The notes: generated by a model from the sequence alone, not told the origin. DNA of 64,000 nucleotides from Capsicum annuum (GCF_002878395.1 NC_061118.1:125195829-125259828); one strand, 5' to 3'; counted from the first letter of the stretch, positions 49,801-61,746 are shown. Made by a program: numbers and translations.

Positions 49801-51100
49801 GTATGGGTAGCTTCGCACATCTTTTGATCCATGAGAGAACCTTGACCTTAGAGGTTCAGTCTTTGGCTAACCAAATGGTTAGTCTTGATATTTTGACACC
49901 GGGGCATGTTTTGGAATTTGTGGATGGTAGATCTTCTTTGATGGAGCAAATTCAAGCTCATCGATTTGATGATGTTGGATTGAGGTTGATTTGTGATAAG
50001 GTATTGAGTGGGGAGGCTAAGGAAGCCTTACTTGATTCAGATGGAGTTTTATGGATTGGAGGCCGAGTTTGTATGTCGAGAGTAGGTGACTGGATTAGAT
50101 TGATCTTTGAGGAGGCCCATTGTTCCAGATATTCTATCCATCTAGATGTGACTAAGATATATCCTGATTTGAGGCAGCATTACTAGTGGGGTGGTATAAG
50201 GCAAGATATAGCAGATTTTATGGCTCGTTGCCTATGTTGCCAACAGGTGAGGCCAAGTATATGAGGCCTAGTGGGTTGCCTCAGAGGTTATCCACTCCCT
50301 AGTAGAAGTGGGAATGGATCACCATAGGCTTTGTGACTGGTTTGCCTCATACATCTCAAGGTTCTGACAGTGTTTGGGTCATCGTGGATTGATTGACCAA
50401 GTCTGCTCATTTTATTTTGATTTAGGTCTCATTCAGTGCTGAGAGGTTGGCCCATATCTACATTCGTGAGATTGTGTGTCTGCATGGTGTGTTGTTGTCC
50501 ATTATTTCAAATCGAATTTTTTCACTCACATCTCACTTTTGGAAGACTTTTCAAGAGAAGTTGGGTACTCGATTGGTCTTAGCACAATATTTCACACCAG
50601 ACTAATGGCCAGTCAGAGAGGACTATCCAGGTTTTGGAGGATATGTTTCGCGCATGCATGATGTATTTTGGTGGCCAGTGGGAGCAGCATTTAGCTTTAG
50701 CAGAGTTTGCATATAATAATAGCTACCATTCCAGTATTGATATGGATCCTTTTGAGGCATTGTATAGTAGGCATTGTCACTCCCTAATAGTCTAGTTCGA
50801 TGTTTCAGAGGTGAGACCTCGAGGTACGGACTTTCTTTGTAAGTCTTTGGATAGTGTCTGGGTCATTCAAGATAGACTTAGAGCGGATCAGAGTAGGCAG
50901 AAGTGCAATGCTGATCATAGACTTTATGCCTTGAGATTTGGTGTTGGTGATCGTGTTTTCATTCGAGTTTCACCCATGAAGGGTGTGATGGGTTTTAGGA
51001 AGAGGGAAAAGCTTAGCCCCAGGTATATTGGTCCATTTGAGATTCTTCAGACTATTGGTGATGTGGCTTATGAGTTGGCTTTTCCCCTGATCTATCAGTT
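49767..51100 (+). pseudogene. Integrase remnant (chromovirus III), catalytic residues lost
   Basis: An N-terminal part (49767-50186) runs to EEAHCSRYSIHLDVTKIYPD, the His pair of the zinc domain, followed by CLCC. In the core the Asp before FVTGLP is Gly (50327-50329) and the second Asp is Asn (50510-50512). The Glu of GQSERTIQ (50616-50618) is kept after a frameshift. The C-terminal part (50811-51100) has FGVGDRVFIRVSPMKGVMGF and LSPRYIGPFEIL. Its normal role is cDNA insertion. Two of three catalytic residues are lost, as in chromovirus 1 but by different substitutions. Confidence 0.88.
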
Positions 51101-51196
51101 GTTCATCCAGTTTTTCGTGTTTCTATGCTTCGTTGTTAAATTCATGATGAGTCTCATATCATTCGTTAGGAGTCAATTCAGTTAGATGAGCAGTTA

Positions 51197-51375
51197 TCTT
51201 TTGTTGATAAGTCGGTCTCCATATTGGCTAGGGATGCTAGGCGGTTGTGCTCTAGAATAATCTCTGTAGTTAAGATCCAGTGGCAACATCGATCTATAGA
51301 TAAGGCTACTTGTGATTTTGAGTCTGATATACGTAGTTCTTATCCCCGGCTCTTTGTTGATTCAGGTATTTCTTT
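51197..51375 (+). pseudogene. Chromodomain at pol C-terminus (chromovirus III)
   Basis: Translation reads SVSILARDARRLCSR, VVKIQWQHRSIDKATCDFES and SYPRLF. The order and spacing match the chromovirus chromodomain. The first Trp (IQW) is kept, and the second is Cys (ATCDFE for the usual ATWE). Stops lie upstream at the integrase junction. Confidence 0.82.
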
Positions 51376-51417
51376 TGCCTTAGTTTGAGGACGAACTAGA
51401 TTTTTAGTGGTGGATGA

Positions 51418-53310
51418 TGCAAAGACCTAAAACTTTGATGAAATATGTGAAATTTGTGATTTTGTGTGATTTGATTATTTTACCCCGCCCCGTAGCTACA
51501 TTATGGTATTTCTAGGGTGTGGGAGTGATTGACATGATTTTTGATGCATTTTGGTATCATTTATGCAATATTGTGTTTTTTTATGGCTTCGAGAGCTTAT
51601 TTTGGACTTATGTGGATATCTTTTGATCCGTACGATGGATGGCCGAACGAACTGCACCAGTAGCTCTAAAATATCAATCTTAGGCTGGGTAGACCTTTGG
51701 TTTGGGTCCTAGTGCACCCGAGCTCATTTCGACCTATTAATCAGAAAGTTGAAAAATTAGAAATATAGGTGTAGGACCTACATTTTGTCGAATCGACCTC
51801 GGATGGAAATTTGACTTTTCCAGCAGATCCAGAATGTTGATTTTAAAATGTTAGCATGTTTGGTATGATTTTACGGCTTTTAAATCTCATTTCGATCCTC
51901 GATTTGAAAAATTGTGATTTCGGATTCCGGGGGTCAACTTTGTGAAAATAATATTTTTTTGAAAATCTAATCCCTCCATTGTGTTTGGAACATTGAATTT
52001 AGTATGTTTGCATTTTTTGTTAGCATGTATTGAACTCCGAACGAATTCCGGGCACCCCATCGAATTCGGATCGATCAAAGAAAAACTGTTATTGCAAAAA
52101 ATCTGCTATAAATAGCAAATTTTCACCTCTTTTTGACCCATTTTGCTCATTTTCCTCTTGCCTCTTAGGATTAAACCGTAAAATAGTGAGGGAGGTTAAA
52201 ATTAAAGTTTATGAGATCTTGGGAAGCTAGATTAACACTCATTTCTTGATTTTACTACGGATTTAAGGTAAGAATTCACCCTTTTCTTAGTAATTTCTTG
52301 ATTAATTTCTCAAAATCTCAAAAATCTTGGGGCTTGGTTTTAAATCCCAATTTTACTTATTTTCATTGAAAAATATTTTTACCTTATAATTACTAGTTTT
52401 TCATCAATTTAACCCTTAAAACAACTCTGATTCTTGATTTTAACCCGGATTTTAAAGATTTTTATCCGGTAAAGCTTAAAAATGGTTTTTCTTTAATTTG
52501 AGCCTCATTTTTTACTCGATTTGACTTAGATTTTTAGCTGTAGATTTCTAAAAATATGGAGAATGTGTTTTTGAAGTAAAGTTCTAATTTTGTCCTTCTT
52601 TTTCGAAAATCCATTTCAAAGGTCCGTTTTGATCTCAAACAAAAAGTAGTCAATATAGGTGTCGTTGGTTTTGTTTTGACACGTAGATTCCATATTTGAT
52701 ATTTTTAGTAGTGTTCAAGATTATTCATGAAAATTAAGGCCGTAGAGTCAAAGTGTAGCAGACTGGTTTCGACTTTTGAGGTAGGTTACGCCTTAACTCT
52801 TTCAGACTGGGTTGGGTAGTAAATGATGATATAGAATGCATGTTAAGGTTAGGAACTAATCATGAGAAATGTCTATTTATGTGTTGTGCCCGTGTGGGGG
52901 CTTGTATGTGATGTAATTATCGAAATTGAGTTATTATGTGATATGTGTGACCGTGCGGTGTCCTATGTGATATTAATAGTCTTGAATACATGTGAATAAT
53001 TATATTGTGTTGTTAAGATACTTAATATGGTACTATTGGTGTATTTTGTTATATTCATACTTTATTTGGCTTATGAGACATGTGGAAATTAGTGGATAAA
53101 ACTAAAATAATAAGTGGATATTGGCTCACATAGTTGTAGAAATATATCATTGTGGTTGATTGTGAAAATACTCATTGTGATTGGTTGTGAGCATTACACC
53201 CTCATATCATACTTATTCATGAAACATTGATACCACCATGGTAACATCTGAAAAACACTGGCAACACCTTTTTAAAACCCTCCACAAGGGATGTGCCGGG
53301 GAGGAGAATA
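51418..53310 (+). repeat. 3' LTR of chromovirus III, truncated
   Basis: It starts TGCAAAGACCTAAAAC after the purine tract and aligns with 30917-45920 minus the nested DNA. It stops after gggaggagaata; about 1 kb of LTR is missing. The TATA palindrome lies at 52098-52123. The single copy of the 850 bp part here shows the 5' LTR duplication is secondary. Confidence 0.88.
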
Positions 53311-53438
53311 CTACAAAATATTTTCCGAAAAATATTTTCCATCCACCAATCAAACATAAGAAAACAACTAAGAAATTAACTTGTTTTCTAGGAAAATATT
53401 TTCCATAGAAAACATTTTCCTTCATACCAAACACACCT
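53311..53438. repeat. MITE-like AT-rich block with repeated AAAATATTTTCC
   Basis: Three copies of a near-palindromic AAAATATTTTCC motif lie at 53316, 53329 and 53392, ending in accaaacacacctt. Blocks like this recur in plant genomes, but I cannot assign a transposon family. It abuts the truncated LTR. Confidence 0.4.
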
Positions 53439-54196
53439 TAAGAAGAAATAAGAAGGCTGAAATAGCCCAATAAGTCTAGGGGTGACAAATTTGGCACAAG
53501 CCTGATGATCCGTCTAACCCACCCAGATTATAATGGATTTGGCATGACTCATTATTAAGGAGTGCTAAATTTTAACAAAACCAACTTTACTCATTTATTT
53601 TGATGGGTAAACTACATAAATAGCCTCTTTAATGGGTGGCTTTGCTTTTTCTATCCCCCATAAGAAAAGTCCTACAAAACTAGTCTCCCTTATTTTTTTA
53701 TATACTAGTTTAACCGCACTGTCTCGCACGTATGACATTTGATTATTTAAAATTAAATAATTTTGTCTATTGTGGAGATTTTTAGTGAAATGTAAAAAGT
53801 TCAACTCACTTTTCAAAGATCTTTTACATTTTAATATAATAATATAGATATAAACATATATTCTAGTGTAAGCGCATATTTTTTGGGTTTGCCAGTAGTA
53901 CCACTTTCCCTTGCTGCCAGAGGTTAAGAGAGACACATCAATTTGAATTATATTTATGGTATAATTATTTTATTATTATTATTTAAAATCTTCTCTTATT
54001 TTTAAAGTCAAATCTTTACAAATTCATTGGTTACATTCTTTTTACATACTTACAACTTTTAAAAATTTGGTGTTTCTTAAATCTTTCTTATTCGAATGCT
54101 TTTATAGTTATTTCTAAATTTTTCAAATCTTCTAAAAATTAAATTTAGTTGATTTAGAATTCGTAAACTAACGAAAAAAATATTAGTTGTCTTTAA
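53439..54196. other. Unassigned AT-rich DNA with no gene
   Basis: Nothing coding is visible. Positions 53604-53690 are an inverted match to 59648-59740 (gtggcttt, a polyT/A stretch, ccccattaa-like), possibly one end of a transposon with terminal inverted repeats. An open minus-strand stretch at 53595-53936 is low complexity. Confidence 0.5.
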
Positions 54197-56816
54197 TGTA
54201 ATACCCCAAACTTTCTTTAAGTCATACCTAGTCTCCAGAAAAGTTAGTGATGACTTCCTAAATGATTAATATTTAAATAGGATAGAATTTTCCCAATTTT
54301 GATGTTTAATCATGTGAGAAATTGAATTATCTTTCCAATGATACCAATTTCGTCCAAATCCGATATCGGAGTAAAAAGTTAAGGACGTTTTACAGAGAAT
54401 TGTCAGAACTGCCCAGAAGCGACGGTCAAGCCAACGGACTGTCGAGCTATCGATGGACCTTCGCCCAAGCCATTGCAACTAAGGTAGTGAACCCAACTTC
54501 TGGTCAAGTGCGGTGGCCAGGACCGATGGACTATCGAGCTAGTGACGGACCGTCGCCTAAATCATAGCAGACGAGGCAGAAAGTTCAGGTTCTGGCCAAA
54601 ATGTGACGGTCAGGACTGACGGACCGTCGAGCCAACGACGGACCGTCACCCAAACCATCACCACTTTCGATCAGCAATTTTAAGCCATTTTTAAAAGGGT
54701 ATTTGGGTCTTTTTTTAACCTTTTTAACCCCTAAATATACCAGACCAGAGGTCATAACTTCATTATTTATCTACAACACCAAATTAGGGTTTCTCACAAA
54801 GATCAATCCCCAAGAACAAGAAACCCTAGGTGTTTAATTCCAAGTCAAGAATTCAAGCTTTCCTCCACTAATCTTCAAGAAATCATCCACCCAGGTATGT
54901 TAAGTGTTGATTCATGGGTTCCTTTCATCCATGAAACTCAATAAACCCTATTTGAAATATAAACTTTGGATTCCATGGTATGAATTGAATTATATCCATG
55001 TTTATGTTGTTGTTTGATTTCTAAGTTGAAGTCTTTAATGACTATCATGAAAATATGTTAGTATGTGGTTGAAATTCCTGCATTGGAAGTGTAAAATATT
55101 GCGATGAAGTATTATTTCAATATTCATGCCTAAGCCTAAAGATATGTATGCAAGGTGTTTGATAAAATGCCTAAGAGAATAGGAATTATGCCCTATGACT
55201 TATTTGTAACCAAAATTGATGAATCCATGTTTCTCCCTTATGTTTGATATGACTCCCACGTTATTCTTATGCTTTGTAATGGATTGACATAATGCTCATG
55301 AGATTAGGCTTATGAAATTATGATATGTGTACATGCATTCCTATTCATGTGTAAGCTTATAGCATGCGAATACTTCATGAAAATCCCCAACGATTTCACT
55401 ATGAATTGTTGACTATGGTCATGTGTCAAGAAGTGCCATGTCTTGTTAGTTTCATGCTATCGATGTCCTGGGGTAACTTGTACCCGAAAATTTAGTTGTG
55501 TACCTAGAGCCAGTGTCATGTTTTTCAGATACTCTCAGTCACGCCATGATTCATAAAACTCAGTCAGTCATGTGACTCGGGAAAACTCAGTAATCTCAAT
55601 CAGTTATCAGATCTCAGTAATATTTCGTTAGCCAACGAAACTCAATGAATGCAGTCCAGTTCAGTTTAGTTAATCATGTTTAATGTCTATTAATATGGGA
55701 TTAGGATTCATCACCGAGTGAGCCCAAGGATGGGAACTCACCTGTTATTAGAGGGTGTGATTCTTATAAGCAATCCTTACGCTCCAGAACTACGTAGCCA
55801 GTATAGGTTGAGACATCAGACCTGCTAGTTGAGGGTAGATGAGGTGGTTTAACCTGTTATATGAGGGTCCCACCATTGTCTTTATAGTACCTGTTAGATG
55901 AGGGATCACTCACAGCTTGTCCTTACCAGTGGCGCAGTATTAACACCCTTCCAATTGGGGTTACAGATTGGACCCCAACTCAGCTATAATGGCTTATTAG
56001 GGGCATGTCGGTTAAATGACTACTTCCCACAGTTATAGTCTTAGTCTCAGTCTCAGTAATAGAACTTAGATAGTTCTACAGAATTCAGGACTGTCAGATG
56101 CAGTCACTCAGGTCAGTACAAAAACTCAGCTAGTTCCATTTGAAACAGGACTATCAGACACAGTCATTCAAATAATAGTATATCAGTTATACGAAAACTT
56201 ATGTTATTAGTATTCAGATTCAGTGATGTCATGATCTCAGTTACAGTTCACGTATTTATGCATGTATTTTCACGTTCATGTTACTCAGTCAGTCAGTATT
56301 ATTCATATATATAAACCCTTGCATTTAGCCTACCTCACTTGCATACCAGTACATTCAATCGTACTGACGCATTTGCACTATGGTGTATTATACCATAGGT
56401 TCAAAAGTACGAGCTCCAAATCATCTTTAGTTGATCAGACGTTCAGCAGCCTGACTAGCAGTGAGTCCTCATCATTCAAGGATAGCATGATTATTTTATT
56501 ACTTTATTATTTCAGTAGTCCGAAGTTAGTTGGGGACATTTCCCATCAACTCCACAGTTTTTAGACAGTTTAGAGGCTTCTAGACTATAGCATGTTCAGA
56601 TAGTTATTTCAGTCATTTTGGTATTGATATACCGTATTTTTCAGATGTTATGTTTTATCAGATATTTGAACCTTATGGCCTTTCAACCTTTTATTCCACA
56701 TTTATATAGTATATTATGCAGTACTCAGGTACAGATATCAGTCATGGGTTAGTTTGTGGTCATTCGGGTTCATGAAAACCGTGTAGCGTTCTGGTTACCA
56801 GATTTGGGGTGTTACA
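54197..56816 (+). mobile_element. Solo LTR of chromovirus 1 type, 2620 bp
   Basis: It runs from TGTAATACCCC to GGGGTGTTACA. Flanks are TTTAA (54192-54196) and ATTAA (56817-56821), a target duplicate with one mismatch. The sequence is the reverse-oriented relative of 7288-9762, with the four-fold ACCTGTTATATGAGGGT motif at 55740, 55820, 55852 and 55889. No internal region is present. A CG-rich triplicated segment lies at 54416-54662. Confidence 0.92.
54416..54662 (+). repeat. Three copies of a GACGGTC-rich repeat (period about 90) in the solo LTR
   Basis: Units start near 54421, 54511 and 54605, each with a form of ggaccgatggactatcgagc followed by a GACGGACCGTC-like palindrome. It is the most CG-rich part of this AT-rich region. 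Confidence 0.75.
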
Positions 56817-56902
56817 ATTAATCCTGATGACTTCTAATAAGAAAATATTTTATCATAAATATATTTAATTAATTTTCAGCTCTCAAATATTAGAAAAAAA
56901 TA

Positions 56903-57149
56903 CTCCCTCTTTTTCAAAAAGAATGACCTACTTTGACTTGACATAAAGTTTAAGAATATAAAGAAGACTTTTGAATCTTGTGGCCTTAAATTAAAGTTGT
57001 GTCAAATGTACTAAAATACCCTTGAATCTTGTGGTCCTAAACATGTCATGTGGAAAGTTGAAATTAAAGTATTGTCAAAAAAGGAAAGGGGTCATTCTTT
57101 TAAACGGACTAAAAAAGAAAGTAGATCATTCTTTTTTAAACGGAGGGAG
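56903..57149. mobile_element. Stowaway MITE (Tc1/mariner-derived), 247 bp
   Basis: Terminal inverted repeats begin CTCCCTC at both ends and stay matched for over 30 bases (through aaaaagaatgacctacttt on the left). TA dinucleotides at 56901-56902 and 57150-57151 are the target duplicate. Length and termini fit Stowaway. No coding capacity; mobilised by mariner-type transposases. Confidence 0.93.
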
Positions 57150-57151
57150 TA

Positions 57152-57309
57152 GTATAAGAAGATTTTGTCTAAAAGCAAAGACTTTTAATGAAGGACAAAA
57201 AGTTCAAACAATATTTCATAAACCATTCACACTTTTAATATATTATTGATTATTGATAAAACAATTACCTATTTGTTCGTCTATACTCAAATAGTTCTAA
57301 ACAACTCCA
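57152..57309. other. Unassigned AT-rich DNA
   Basis: Contains gacttttaatgaaggacaaa near 57179, which resembles gacttttttaatggggcaca at 59672 in the same orientation and 53640-53690 in reverse. No gene seen. Confidence 0.5.
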
Positions 57310-57735
57310 TATTTATTTATCTTTCAACTTCTATTTTTTTTTTTCTCCTTTTTATTTTACTTTGATTTTATTTTTTATTTTCCCTTTTTTTCATTTTTCT
57401 TGGCCTTCACTTGTTTTCCTTTTCTTTTCTCAACTTTTATTTTTTTTTGTATTTTTTCTCTTTTTTATTTATTTTTTCTCAACCTTTACTTTTTTACCTT
57501 TTCTCCTCTCAACTTCTTTTTTTTTATAACAAAATCTCTTTTTTTTCTTTGGTTTTAATTATTTCCTTTCTCTTTTTTTTCTTTTTTAATTTTTTTCTAC
57601 CTTAATTTTTGTTTTGTTCTTTTTATCCTCTCAACTTCTATATTTTGTTTTTTTTCTTTTTTCTTTTTTTTTAAAATATATTACTTTATTTTTTTCTTTT
57701 TCTATAATTTTTATTATTTTTCTTTTCTTTGATTC
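57310..57735. repeat. Pyrimidine-rich arm
   Basis: Over 400 bases are almost only T and C on the plus strand, with about five copies of a CTCAACTTTTATTTTT-like phrase. It is the inverted counterpart of the purine-rich arm at 59150-59590. Confidence 0.85.
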
Positions 57736-57740
57736 CTTCC

Positions 57741-59120
57741 AAATTACAGTTACGTCCCGTGGATAAGATTTGAAACTACCACATTGTATCTTGATTTATT
57801 ATATGTGCTATAAATCTTGCCTTAGAGAAAGACTTGGGATTTTCAAGCAACAAATTACGTTTTATGGTCAAAAGTTGACACTACCACATTGTGTTTTGAG
57901 TTATAAGATGTTCTATAACTCTTATCTTATAGGCAAGACTTAGCTCAAGGACTTTAGAACAACAAGCTTGTCTCATAGGTAAGAGTTGACACTACCACGT
58001 TATGTTTTGATTTATGAGGAGATTTACAAATCTTGCCTTAGAGACATGGCTTATCCCAAGGATTTTCAAAAAACAAATTACGTACATTGGGAAAGAGGAG
58101 ACACTACCTCACTGTGTTTTTTACTTATGAAATATTTTATAACTCTTCCCTTAGAGGCAAGACTTAGACCAAGGACTTTCAAGTAATAAGTTACGCCACA
58201 TGGATAAGAATTGATACTACCACATTGTGTTTTAGTTTATGAGATGTTCTATAACTTTTGTCTAAGAGGCAAGACTTAATCCAATGACTTTTAAATGACA
58301 AGCTACGCCCCATAGATAAGAGTTGACACTACCACATTATGTTTTGATTTATGAGTTTCTCTATAACTCTTGCGCTAGAGGTAATACTTAACTCAAGGAC
58401 TTTCAAACAATAATTTACACCTTATGGGTAAGAGTTGACACTACCACAATTATGTTTTGATTTATGAGATGCTCTATAAATCTTACCTTAGAGGCAAAAC
58501 TTAGCCCAAAGACTTTTAAACAATATGGTCCATGGGCAAGAGTTGACTTTGCCATATTGTGCCTTGAATTATGATGTGTTTTCTAAATCAAGGACTTTCA
58601 AATAATAAGTTATTCCTCATGGGTAAGATTTCACACTTATGAGATGTTTTATAACTCTTTTCTTAGAGACAGACTTAGTCTAAGGACTTTCAAACAACAA
58701 GTTACACCCCATGGGCAAAAGTTGAAACTATCATGACTTGATTTATGAGATGTTCTATAACTCTTGCCTTAGAAGAAAGACTTAGCCCACAAATTATGTT
58801 CCATAGACAAGAGTTGATACTACCATATTGTGTCTTGATTTATGTGATGCTCTATCAAGACTTAGCTCAAGAACCTCCCAAAAAAATAAGTTATGCTCAA
58901 TAGGCAAATACTAACTACCATATTGTGTCTTGATTTATGAGACATTATATAACTCTTGTCTTAGAGGCAAGACTTAACTCAAGGATTTTCAAACAATAAG
59001 TTATGTTCCACGAGCAAGACTTGAAACTACCACATTGTGTCTAATTTATGATATGTTTTGTAACGTTTGTCTCAGAGGCAAGACTTATCCAAAGGACTTC
59101 TAAATAACAAGACATGCCCT
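57741..59120. repeat. Minisatellite, 13 copies, unit 88-113 bp, hairpin in each unit
   Basis: Each unit carries gagttgacactaccacattg, then gatttatgagatgttctata, a TCTTGCC-ttaga-GGCAAGA hairpin and aaggactttcaaacaacaag, with variation. Landmark actacc occurs near 57775, 57880, 57991, 58103, 58216, 58328, 58440, 58819, 58914 and 59016, with damaged units between. The first seven units are spaced 105-113 bases apart; later ones are shorter. Confidence 0.9.
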
Positions 59121-59149
59121 TAAATTTACTTTTATATCAAAGAAAAAAT

Positions 59150-59590
59150 CTCTTTGCAGATTATCCAACTTTGTATTTATTAGTAAAATATAGTAGAAGT
59201 TGAGAAAAAAGCAAAATGAGAAGAAATAAAATAGAGAAAAGAAATAAAAGATTGAGAAAGACAAGAGAAGAAAAAAATACGGATTAAGAAAAAAGAGAAG
59301 AATAAAAAACAAAAGAAAAAAAATAAAGATTGAAAAAAAAATGAGAAGAAAAAAATAAAAATAAAAATAAAAATAAATTTTGAGAAAAAGAAAAAATGAT
59401 AAATGATTAAAAAAATTTTAAAAATAAAGGTTGAGACAAATAAATTAACAAAAAGGAAAGAAATAAATAATATTTGAGAAAAAAAATAAAGGTTGAGATA
59501 AATGAATTATAATAAGGAAAAAAAGAAAATAAAAGAAAAATTAAGAAAAAAATTTAAAAATTAGAAATTGAGAGACAAATGGGAATGAAA
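59150..59590. repeat. Purine-rich arm
   Basis: Over 400 bases almost only A and G, with repeated aaataaaggttgagaaa-like phrases. It mirrors the pyrimidine-rich arm across the minisatellite. Confidence 0.85.
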
Positions 59591-60311
59591 AGTTTAAAAA
59601 CATTTGACGTGTAAAAGGGTAAAATGTCTTGTTCTATACATAAAAAGGGGATGAAAGGTTAGTATTTAAAGACTTTTTTAATGGGGCACAAAAAGTCCAA
59701 AGCCACTGACTTCCCATGCAATTTCCTGTATTTTGACTACCCAAAATAAACCCAAAAGTTTAGCCCAAGTTGACCCGTCCCAAACTAAATAGTTGCCCTG
59801 ATTTCTCTAAGATATTCTGTGAAGTGTAAGCCTCACTTTCCACTCAAAGTCGTTGTTTCTCTTTGGATTCTTCAACAAGTTTCTTATCATTGCAAGTTCA
59901 TTGTACGTTTACATTTATTTTCATTTCTTTCCCCCTTTTCTGTTTTCGAAGATCATGGTGAAAAGCTTTAATATTACTCAAATTTTGATTTTTGTTAAAA
60001 GCTACCTATTTTTTTAAAAAAAAAAATCAATTTTGTTTGTAATTTCATTTGATAATCAATATGAGATTTTGACTTATATTTTGCTGTAATTTGAGATTTT
60101 GGATTCTATATCCTAATAGTTTTGAAATTGTTAGGCAGACTTGTTGCCTATAAGGTGTTTGCTCAATTGCCTAAATGAGTCCCCTTTGTTGTGAATATTA
60201 ACTTTGTACTCTAATTATGAATGAGAGTTATTTGTTTACATTTTGATCTCTTCCTTCTATTTTATTGATTCAAGACTAAAGATTAACTTTTTCAACATTC
60301 TACTACAATAA
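59591..60311. other. Unassigned DNA before the hAT fragment
   Basis: No open frame with recognisable domain. Positions 59648-59740 are the inverted match to 53604-53690. A possible leader or first exon of the hAT element may lie between 59820 and 60311, but no signal proves it. Confidence 0.45.
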
Positions 60312-61451
60312 GTGAAAATGTTGATAAAGCCCGATGAAGTCGGGTCCAATGAAATAATTATTCTAAGTTTATCAAAACGACATATGACCATTTCAAAATT
60401 TTGGGACTTCTATAATGAGTTGTCATTGAATTATGATCATGATAATAAACTTCAAGCAAAATGTAAGAAGTGCAATAAAGTATTTTTGATCGATTTTGAT
60501 ACGAGACAAAACTACAAAAATGATAACAACACGAAAATAAAGAAAACACACTAACTACAAAATCACAAAAATAAGAAAACAGGAAATGGAAGTATAAAAG
60601 GATAGATAGATTGACATAAGTCGATAACGAGAGGACAACCAAGGGTATACTAAACCCTAGACCTTTCTATCAATTACCGATAACACCAACCTATTACGAG
60701 GACACAACGAAAATAGATCCCGAGCACCCACATTTCTAGACAACCAAAGAAATTCCCAAAAAGTTTAAATAAAAAAACTCTCAAGTATATCTCAATTCAT
60801 CATTCGTCAACTATCTAAAATGAAGGAAAACCTAGCTATTTATAGGCCAAAATGTCTTTATTACAGCTTGGGCCCAAAAAGTGACCCTAAATGTGACTCG
60901 GGCCTAAAGGTGACCCAAGAGCCAAAACAATGCAAATGGGCCCTATAAGGCACCCATGCTCTCCCATGGCTTTATGGACCTCGTAGTCTCCATGCTATCA
61001 TCAAATATATCTTTTCCCGTACTCCAAGCTATCCTCCAATCACATATTTTCTTTCTTAGGATGATCAAGTCGTGGATCCTTAGGTTTGGTCCTTGAAGCA
61101 TAGATCCCAAAAGAGTGGAGCCAATTTGGCTTATATTAGACTCAGTAGAAGGAGTTACAAATTTAAAGTGTCACGTAGAAAAACACAAGAATAATGCACA
61201 AGCTAAAGTATATTATCGTGAAGACTATAGTTAGACATAACATTTTATTTAGCTATGTATATTTTGAAGGTATTAGAAAAGTTCATACTTTCTTGAATCC
61301 TATCATCAAAAGCATCTCAAGAAATAGCACAAAATTTGATATGCTTAGAATATATGATAACAAAAAGGATATAGTCAAGAATGAGCTTCAGGCTATTCCA
61401 AATAGAATTAATTTGACATCTGATTTATGGTCATCAAAATGGTGTTGTTAA
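60312..61451 (+). pseudogene. hAT-type transposase fragment, BED finger split by a solo LTR
   Basis: The first part (60312-60496) shows SKFWDFYNE, then KCKKCNKVFLID, the start of a BED zinc finger (aromatic residue and Cys-X2-Cys). The second part resumes at 61160 with NLKCHVEKHKNN, the His pair. Removing the inserted LTR and one target duplicate restores the frame across the finger. After a frameshift near 61190, 61194-61451 shows YFEGIRKVHTFLNP, DMLRIYDNKKD and NRINLTSDLWSS, as in plant hAT transposases, ending before the rest of the catalytic domain. The fragment is a dead relic; plant hAT transposases cut and reinsert DNA with 8 bp target duplicates. Confidence 0.82.
60497..61159 (-). mobile_element. 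Small solo LTR (663 bp) inserted in the hAT BED finger
   Basis: It starts TGATACGAGAC and ends GGAGTTACA. Flanks GATTT (60492-60496) and AATTT (61160-61164) match at four of five bases. On the minus strand it carries CTATAAATAG (60845-60836) as a likely TATA box. Size and promoter fit a copia or small LTR element; the family is not identified. Confidence 0.75.
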
Positions 61452-61746
61452 ACTTTGGATTGGAACTAACAACTATGCATTATTATGAAGGTCTTGAAAA
61501 TGGAGTCTATTATTTTAAATTACTTGAAGTTTGAAATGACAGTTTCACCAACCAAATGGTTTTGCAAGTTAACATCTTACTATTCTCTAGCAGTTGTTTT
61601 AAGTATGATAACTTAGGAACTTATTGTTGAGATATACTACAGGAGGTTTGTTCATGTTGCTCAAGGACTTAATGAGGTAACCTCTTCACAAACTAATTAT
61701 AGTTCTCCATTATATTGCTCGAATTCTTTAAAAATATCAATGGATG

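Larger units (their letters stand above)
46923..51417 (+). mobile_element. Internal region of chromovirus III
   Basis: On the plus strand it holds leader, gag, protease, RT, RNase H, integrase, chromodomain and a purine-rich tract (tttttagtggtggatga) before the 3' LTR. It is somewhat shorter than that of chromovirus 1. Stops and several frameshifts break every part. The element inserted into a family II LTR at 30917. Confidence 0.88.

Noticed and set aside
53595..53936. 113-codon minus-strand frame
   Set aside because: AT-rich low-complexity DNA, no domain, overlaps a candidate inverted repeat.
57411..57605. Open frame rich in Phe and Leu
   Set aside because: It is the translation of the T-rich arm, low complexity, with no gene signals.
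57741..59120. Tandem repeats with hairpins as a CRISPR array
   Set aside because: Units are adjacent, diverged and about 110 bases long without unique spacers, and the DNA is plant nuclear.
59100..59312. Minus-strand open frame rich in Phe
   Set aside because: Translation of the purine-rich arm in reverse; low complexity.
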